Source: Dryocosmus kuriphilus (Eukaryota > Arthropoda > Insecta > Hymenoptera > Cynipidae). Taken from it: a stretch of DNA of 64,000 nt. Positions 58,837-64,000 of the stretch are shown here, piece by piece. A program made the position numbers and the translations under genes. A model generated the notes under the pieces. The model was not told the DNA's origin. It did not search any database and saw only the letters and a list, made by a program, of their open reading frames with translations. Where the stretch lies: the NCBI GenBank assembly GCA_038277395.1, contig CM076193.1:147859813-147923812 (forward strand), read 5' to 3'. Position 1 is the first letter of the stretch; each line of letters opens with the position of its first letter.

Positions 58837-59194
58837 ACTAAAAAAAATATATTCAATGATCTGTTTTTATGAATAATAATATGTTAAAACAAACTTCTAT
58901 TTTACATTTTTGTATACGTTACTGCACATTATTAAAATGATCTAATGATTTCTCGTGTAATAAAATCCAATATAAAAGAAATTCAGCTTCTTATTTTAAT
59001 GATTTCACTCGAGCTGACAGTCCTTAATTCGAATTTCCAAAGCAAATTTGGATATATGCTTAAAACATTGGATTTTCCGAAATATAAAAGAATCTAACTT
59101 CACAACAAGTCAGCTTCATTTTCGGAAATTATTACAATTTTAAAATCGAAATTACTCTTTTTTTAAGTGATAAATGGAGCTAAAACTCAAGTCA

Positions 59195-59640
59195 AGTCGC
59201 CGACCAGTGCCGGACTAGAAACCGCCTAGGAATGTTGACAGAAAATAGCCGCATACGGAATTAAGTATTTTTAAATAGCCCGGCTTCTTCCCGACCAGCC
59301 CCTGATTAGGATTTTTGAACAAAAAAGCATCAACTAGCCACCGACCAGTTCCCGACTAGAACCCGCCTAGGTATGTTGACAGAGAGTAGCCGCGTACGCG
59401 GAATTAATTATTTTTCAATAGCCCGACTTGTCCCCAAACAGCCCTCGATTAGGATTTTTGAACAAAAAACGCCAACTAGCCACGCCACCGACCAGTTCCC
59501 GAATAGAACCCGCCTAGAAATGATGACAGAAAATAGCCGCGCGTACGGAATTAATTCTTTTTAAATAACCCGACTTGCCCCGACCAGCCCCCGATTAGGA
59601 TTTTTAAACACAAGAAACACCGACTAGCCCCCGACTAGCA
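59195..59640. repeat. about three tandem copies of a ~145-bp GACTAGCC unit
   Basis: CCGACCAGT phrases begin at 59200, 59341 and 59488. Each copy carries GAACCCGCCTAG, TGACAGAAAATAGCCGC, GGAATTAAT and GATTAGGATTTTTGAAC. They form the right subterminal part of the TA-flanked element. Confidence 0.75.
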
Positions 59641-59684
59641 CCCTAATTGTAGTGGGGCCAAGTGGGGCTTTTTCTACATGGGTA

Positions 59685-60690
59685 TAGAATAAATTATCAA
59701 TTAATTTGTAAGCCGATTTATAAATTTATAAATTATAAAATGAACGAACTATTTATTTCCCACAAATTCATCAATTCGCGAAATTTAAAACTGCCGAAAT
59801 TTAAAATTGTCAAAATTCAAAATTATCGATACTTAGAATTGACAAAAATAAATATTAACTGAAAAAATAAAATACTTAAGTATGGGATTATTTAGAAATA
59901 ACGAAAAAATCAATTCACAATATACAAATTAACGAAAAAGAATATTGCCGAAAATAAATATTGACGAATTATAAAATTTCCGAATATAAAATAACGACAA
60001 AATTTTTAATTGTCGGAAAATAAAACATCCAATTATGCAAATGAAAATTTTTAAAGTATCCAAAATTAAAATTTACCGAATTATAAAACTTGGGAATTAT
60101 GAAATTCACGAATTATTAATTTTCCTCAAATTCTTAAATTTCCAAAATTTAAGTTGTCGAAATTCAAAATTTTCAATATTTAAAATTGATGAAAATAAAT
60201 AATAAATTAAAAAATAAAATATTTATTTATGGGACTAATAAAAAATAACGAAAACATAAATACCGAATATAAAAACTAACGCGAAAGGAAATTGATGAAA
60301 AAAAAATTGCCGAATCATAAAATTTCCGAATCATAAAATTTCCGGTACTTAAAATAATTACCACATTTTTAATTATCGAGAAATAAAAATCTCATATTAT
60401 GCAAATAACGAATTTAAAAGTATCCGACATTAAAATTTTCAGAATTATTAAAATTTTCGAATTATAAAATTGACGAATTGTAATTTCCCCAAAATTCTTA
60501 AAATCCCGAAATTAAAAATTGCCGAAAAATAAAAATATTTGAAAATGATGAAAATAAATATTGAATTAAAAAATAAAATATTTAATTATTTACCAATTAA
60601 TTATACAGATATTCCATTTTTTAATTCAATATTTATTTTCGTCAATTTTAAACATCGCCAGTTTTGAATTTCGCCAATTTTAAATTTCGG
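59685..60690. repeat. degenerate AT array of AATTATAAAATTTCCGAA units
   Basis: Short variants recur for 1 kb, with a longer period near 350 bp visible from GAAAATAAATATTGAATTAAAAA-like blocks at about 59850, 60195 and 60550. No coding content. Confidence 0.6.
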
Positions 60691-60699
60691 CAATTATTA

Positions 60700-60711
60700 T
60701 AAAATATATAT

Positions 60712-60743
<32 letters not shown>

Positions 60744-60745
60744 AT
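60700..60745. repeat. TA microsatellite
   Basis: TATATA runs are interrupted only by TAATATA. Confidence 0.85.
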
Positions 60746-60774
60746 AATTATATAAAATTATATTATTATAAAAT

Positions 60775-61040
60775 TCCGGTATCGGATTCGTTATCAGCGA
60801 TTCTAAAAACTCCCGAGTATGGGTTTTCAATTCAATTGAAGCATTTTTTATAAAATCAAGAGTACACGGCCGCTATTTTGAATCCGCCATTTTGAAATTT
60901 TTGAATTCTGATATCGAATTCGTTATCAGAGATCCTAGAAACTCCCAAGTATGGTTTATCAATTCAATTGAAGCATTTTCAAATAAAATCAAGTGTACAC
61001 GGCCGCCATTTTTAATCGGCCATTTTGAATTTTTCAAAAT
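60775..61040. repeat. two tandem ~130-bp units related to the 55.1-56.7 kb foldback
   Basis: TCGGATTCGTTATCAGCGAT at 60782 and TCGAATTCGTTATCAGAGAT at 60912 start two copies with ATTGAAGCATTTT, GTACACGGCCGC and ATCCGCCATTTTGAA. The CGCCATTTTGAA and TCGGATTCGT motifs also occur in the foldback element. Confidence 0.65.
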
Positions 61041-61500
61041 GCCAAATTACTTTTGAAATTACGTATCAAGTAGATCAATTTGCGCCTTTATTCGTTGTCA
61101 AAACCTGAGAATTATGTGATGTTTAAAATTTGAAAAAGATTAAAAGTTGTAAAGGATAAAAATAACAGTTAAAAACAAGATAGCTAGGAATACATCCTAG
61201 CCACCTAGAGGTGGACAAAATACTATCAAACCAGCTTGTACAATTTCCCATCTGGCGGTAAATTCAAACAAGATAAAAAGCGACAATTATATAAAAGGAA
61301 TTTTTATATATGAAGGGAGGAGAATTTAGATGTACTGTAAAATCATGTTATGTGCCAGATTGAAAAAACTTAGATCAGTGATTTTGTTAAGTTTATTGTT
61401 TTCTTTTTTGATAAATAAAATTTCGACAAAGAGTTTTTGATATAAGTTTGGTTCTTCATGAAGGATTTTGATAACATCCCAATTTATAGTTCATTCATTC
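61041..61500. other. unassigned AT-rich stretch
   Basis: No gene or repeat recognised. Confidence 0.35.
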
Positions 61501-61506
61501 TAGTTT

Positions 61507-61612
61507 GTAATAGTATATTATGCACCTAGGGGTAGTAGAGGGACTTTTTAGACGAGTACTGAAAACATACATAAGTCGAAAAAGTCCCTCTCCCCCTTGG
61601 CGCATACGATAT
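61507..61612. repeat. short hairpin repeat
   Basis: GTAGAGGGACTTTTTAGACG on the left pairs with CGAAAAAGTCCCTCTCCCCC on the right, with TATTATGCACC and GGCGCATACGATA outside. This is probably a small foldback repeat. Confidence 0.55.
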
Positions 61613-61763
61613 TTTTTATAACAAATGGATGATTTCAGACATTTTTCAAAATATAGTCATGTTTTCAACCCAGATTAGATTTCTAATAAAGGAAGCATGA
61701 TCGCAGAGAATTTCATATGTTCTAAAAGGATTGCTGGGTTGAACCCTCCATCCGATTAATGTA

Positions 61764-61787
61764 GGGGGGGGGGGGGGGGGGGGGGGG
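61764..61787. repeat. poly-G run of 24
   Basis: This is an uninterrupted G run in AT-rich context, just downstream of the recombinase gene on the opposite strand. Confidence 0.9.
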
Positions 61788-61874
61788 AGGATGCTATAGA
61801 CCGCCTGAGAGAAAAAGATATAAAGATATTTAAAGATAATTTATTTTTCTGAAAAGTGTATTAATGATCTAATT

Positions 61875-63132
61875 TCATTGATTATCATAATTAATTGTAA
61901 CATTACAATTTTCTAAGTGAAACATTTTTTCAGAGAACGTTTTTTCTTCTGTTAAGTTTCCCAATTTTTCGTATTTCGGGCGTTTAGGTGATGGAGATTT
62001 TGAAAGATTATACGACTCATCGGTTGAAGAAGTTCCGGCAGATATTTTAAGGGAATTTCTTGTTTCGGGTAATATCATGTTTCCCAGTTTTTTCTTGTTG
62101 CCGATCGATTCTTTGACGTACGATTCTGCAACTTTGCTTGATTTCCAGCCTCCGTGGCGTTGGAGATCTAACACATTTGCACCAGAATCTGCAAGAAAAG
62201 TTGCAGAAATTCGTCAAAATGCGTGTCCTGTGTAAGAATCAGGATTATCTAGTTTTAAGAAGATTGCGATTTGTTTAGGCATACCAGATATTTTGTTGTT
62301 CCCAGTCACCTGTTTTGTGCATTTACCTTTCTGAAAATTCAGAAAGAACCGATCGCACGTAACATCCTCCGGACGAAGAGCTCGATATTGCTTTACAAAT
62401 TGTCCATATTTGGAATTAATTGTGAATGATCGTGGCTTACTGGTCTTGGTGTCCGGCATTCTTACTAGCAACAATTCTCCTTGTTCCTCTACATGCTTCA
62501 GTTTTACGTTCATGAGTTCCTCTCTGCACGCACCGGCAATGCCCAAAATGAGAACTACCTGTAAATAATACAATTAATAAGTTTTAAGATCAAAAAATTA
62601 TTAAATATAGTGAAAATAGTATTGGATGTCAAGATTTTCAGGGTAGATAAGACTTTTATAAAAGTCTATTCTTGTATTTGAAATTTTATAGGTTAGGTCA
62701 TTTTGTAAAAATACTCTTAATGTAAATATTGTAAATAGTAAGGGCACGTACCTTCGTTGCTAAATAAATTTCGTCAGGAGCCTCGGACAAAAATTTTTCG
62801 ACATTCTCTGCAGTAAAAACATTGGCTTTTTTACTTTGAAATCCTCGAGATTTACTTTTTAAGAGCACCAATAATGCATTATATTTTGCAATGATAATTT
62901 TTTCCTTTAAGTTTATCATACTTTTTAGCATGGAAAACTGTGACCAGAGGGTCGTTGGCGCATATTTTTTTCCGATCTCCTCAAAGTAAAACTTTTTCCA
63001 CGACACAAACTTTTGGTACGCAGTTTCGTACAATTCCTTAGATTTTTTGGGCAGCAAATTATTTGCGGCACTTTGAGCTGCTAGCCGTATATCTGGCGGT
63101 GTACATTCTGTTTCACTTTCGATGCTGCACAA
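61875..63132 (-). pseudogene. Crypton-like tyrosine recombinase, one in-frame stop
   Basis: There are two exons. Exon 1 runs 63132-62752 (donor GTACGT); the intron is 62751-62559; exon 2 runs 62558-61875 after TTATTTACAG. They join in frame as EIYLATK-VVLILGIAGACREEL. Exon 1 is a helical core-binding region (KKSKELYETAYQKFVSWKKF, LKSKSRGFQSKKANVFTAEN). Exon 2 is the catalytic domain: Arg in GACREEL, His in YTGHAF (followed by the stop), RHGGWKSSKVAESYVKES with the second His and the nucleophilic Tyr, then a Ser/Lys-rich tail. TGA at 62214-62216 occupies the Arg of the H-x-x-R motif; CGA to TGA would be a single CpG-type change. No ATG precedes the conserved start, since a stop lies just upstream, so an upstream exon or start is missing. 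Cryptons move as circles by this recombinase; a domesticated copy is an alternative. Confidence 0.85.
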
Positions 63133-63270
63133 TGATCACTACACGATGTGAGAAAGCCATTAGCCAAGCTCATGACAGGTAGGGTTAGGTTGACTACAAG
63201 CACCGTAGACGAAAACGTACATAGAGTGCGTACTTTTTTTCAGACATAGGGATATTCGTGGTACCAGTTC
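63133..63270. other. upstream flank of the recombinase
   Basis: Moderate composition, no feature beyond a possible 5' region of the recombinase; GTAGGGTTAGGTTGACTAC is unassigned. Confidence 0.3.
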
Positions 63271-63274
63271 AGTC

Positions 63275-63850
63275 GATAATGTACGCTAATTTACCATAAA
63301 TTATTCAAAATGAAATGAAAAAATTTCCGGTAATTTATGGTAACTTAATAAAAATGACCAAAGTTTAATTTCACAATTTTTGGAAATTTATGAAAATTTT
63401 AGATAATTTGCGGCGTCTTCAGAAATTTATATAAACTTATTGCTAATTGTTAAAAATTCAATAAAAAGAATTAATGGAAAATTTTTGGTAAATTATGGTA
63501 ATTTTAGAGGTAATTTATGGTAACTTACCATAAATTGTCCAAAATTCAATTTGAAAACATCTATAAATTTTCGGAAATTTTGGAAATTTTTGGTAATCTA
63601 TGGTAATTTTACAGGTAATAATGGCAACTTTCCATAATCTACCCAAAAATTAACTTAAAAAATTTCCATACATTTCTGGAAATTTTCGCTAATTTATGGT
63701 AATATTACAGGCAATTTATGGTAACTTAGGATAAATTAATAATAAAAAAATAATAATAAAATAAAAAAATAATTTTATCGGTTTTATATGGTAACTTTTC
63801 ATAAATTACCGCAAAATTCTATTATCTACAATCAAAATTTAATCACAGTT
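63275..63850. repeat. degenerate array of GGTAATTTATGGTAACTT units
   Basis: GGTAATTTATGGTAACTTAC and its inverse ACCATAAATTACC recur about every 100 bp with TTTCCGGTAATTT-type connectors. There is no gene. Confidence 0.7.
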
Positions 63851-64000
63851 TTTACGGTGAGTGGGCTGAATATTTTAGAATGCGAGCTCACCGTTGTATA
63901 ATTTTCATTATTCACCTCTGGCATCACTTTTCACTCACCAGGGAGTAAAAAGTAGAGCTTTAGTCCCGCTTCATAGGAGTCGAAAAGGGCTGAAATCATG
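63851..64000. other. window end, unassigned
   Basis: No feature recognised in the last 150 bases. Confidence 0.3.

Larger units (their letters stand above)
57983..59682. mobile_element. TA-flanked inverted-repeat element, 1.7 kb
   Basis: CCCGTACAGAAA at the left and inverted CCCATGTAGAAA at the right lie inside TA at both borders (57981-57982, 59683-59684). Both ends are rich in AGCTAGTCGGG/CCCGACTAGC motifs in opposite orientation (57998-58200 and 59195-59650). TA duplication suggests a Tc1/mariner-type mover, but no transposase is seen. Confidence 0.6.

Overview
The window is AT-rich eukaryotic DNA packed with degenerate transposable elements and satellites. The element types fit an arthropod, most likely an insect: an irritans-like mariner, a THAP plus DDE transposase gene, Penelope-like retroelements with GIY-YIG domains, an RTE-type LINE tail, a pogo/Tigger-type transposase, a Crypton-like tyrosine recombinase and many short inverted-repeat elements. 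A hymenopteran is my guess, but nothing here proves it. I see no host gene I would defend, and no rRNA, tRNA or CRISPR array. Almost every coding region is broken by stops, frameshifts, deletions or insertions.

Layout. 0.6-1.5 kb: two minisatellites in opposite orientation. 1.5-6.2 kb: four mosaic repeat copies in mixed orientation, with trinucleotide tracts and GC palindromes. 6.6-8.4 kb: two inverted-repeat elements, one with another nested inside. 9.6-10.8 kb: dead mariner on the minus strand. 11.2-13.4 kb: spliced THAP/DDE transposase pseudogene split by a 455-bp MITE. 14.1-16.4 kb: element with CACT-type ends carrying a spliced gene of unknown function. 16.9-18.9 kb: degenerate AT array. 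19.7-20.4 kb: foldback MITE with a perfect 9-bp target duplication. 21.1-32.4 kb: four Penelope-like copies of two families, one inserted into another, plus a long AT array.

33.7-37.6 kb: a 3.95-kb element with ~0.83-kb terminal inverted repeats enclosing one gene of an uncharacterised transposon protein family. 37.9-38.9 kb: 5'-truncated RTE-like LINE. 39.1-45.0 kb: satellite with ~1.13-kb higher-order units. 46.4-49.3 kb: second higher-order satellite (~0.64 kb). 51.1-53.4 kb: pogo/Tigger transposase interrupted by a MITE. 54.1-57.5 kb: CACTG-ended element containing a 1.6-kb foldback. 58.0-59.7 kb: TA-flanked element. 59.7-61.0 kb: short repeats. 61.9-63.1 kb: two-exon tyrosine recombinase broken only by a stop at a catalytic arginine. 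63.3-63.8 kb: another short-unit array.

The genes do not form a pathway. The window is a nested record of insertions, perhaps pericentromeric or heterochromatic given the two higher-order satellites. The strongest results are insertions whose target site can be read exactly: the MITE at 12.8 kb, Penelope in Penelope at 22.0/24.7 kb, and the 9-bp duplication at 19.7/20.4 kb. The best candidate for a poorly described system is the long-inverted-repeat element at 33.7-37.6 kb.
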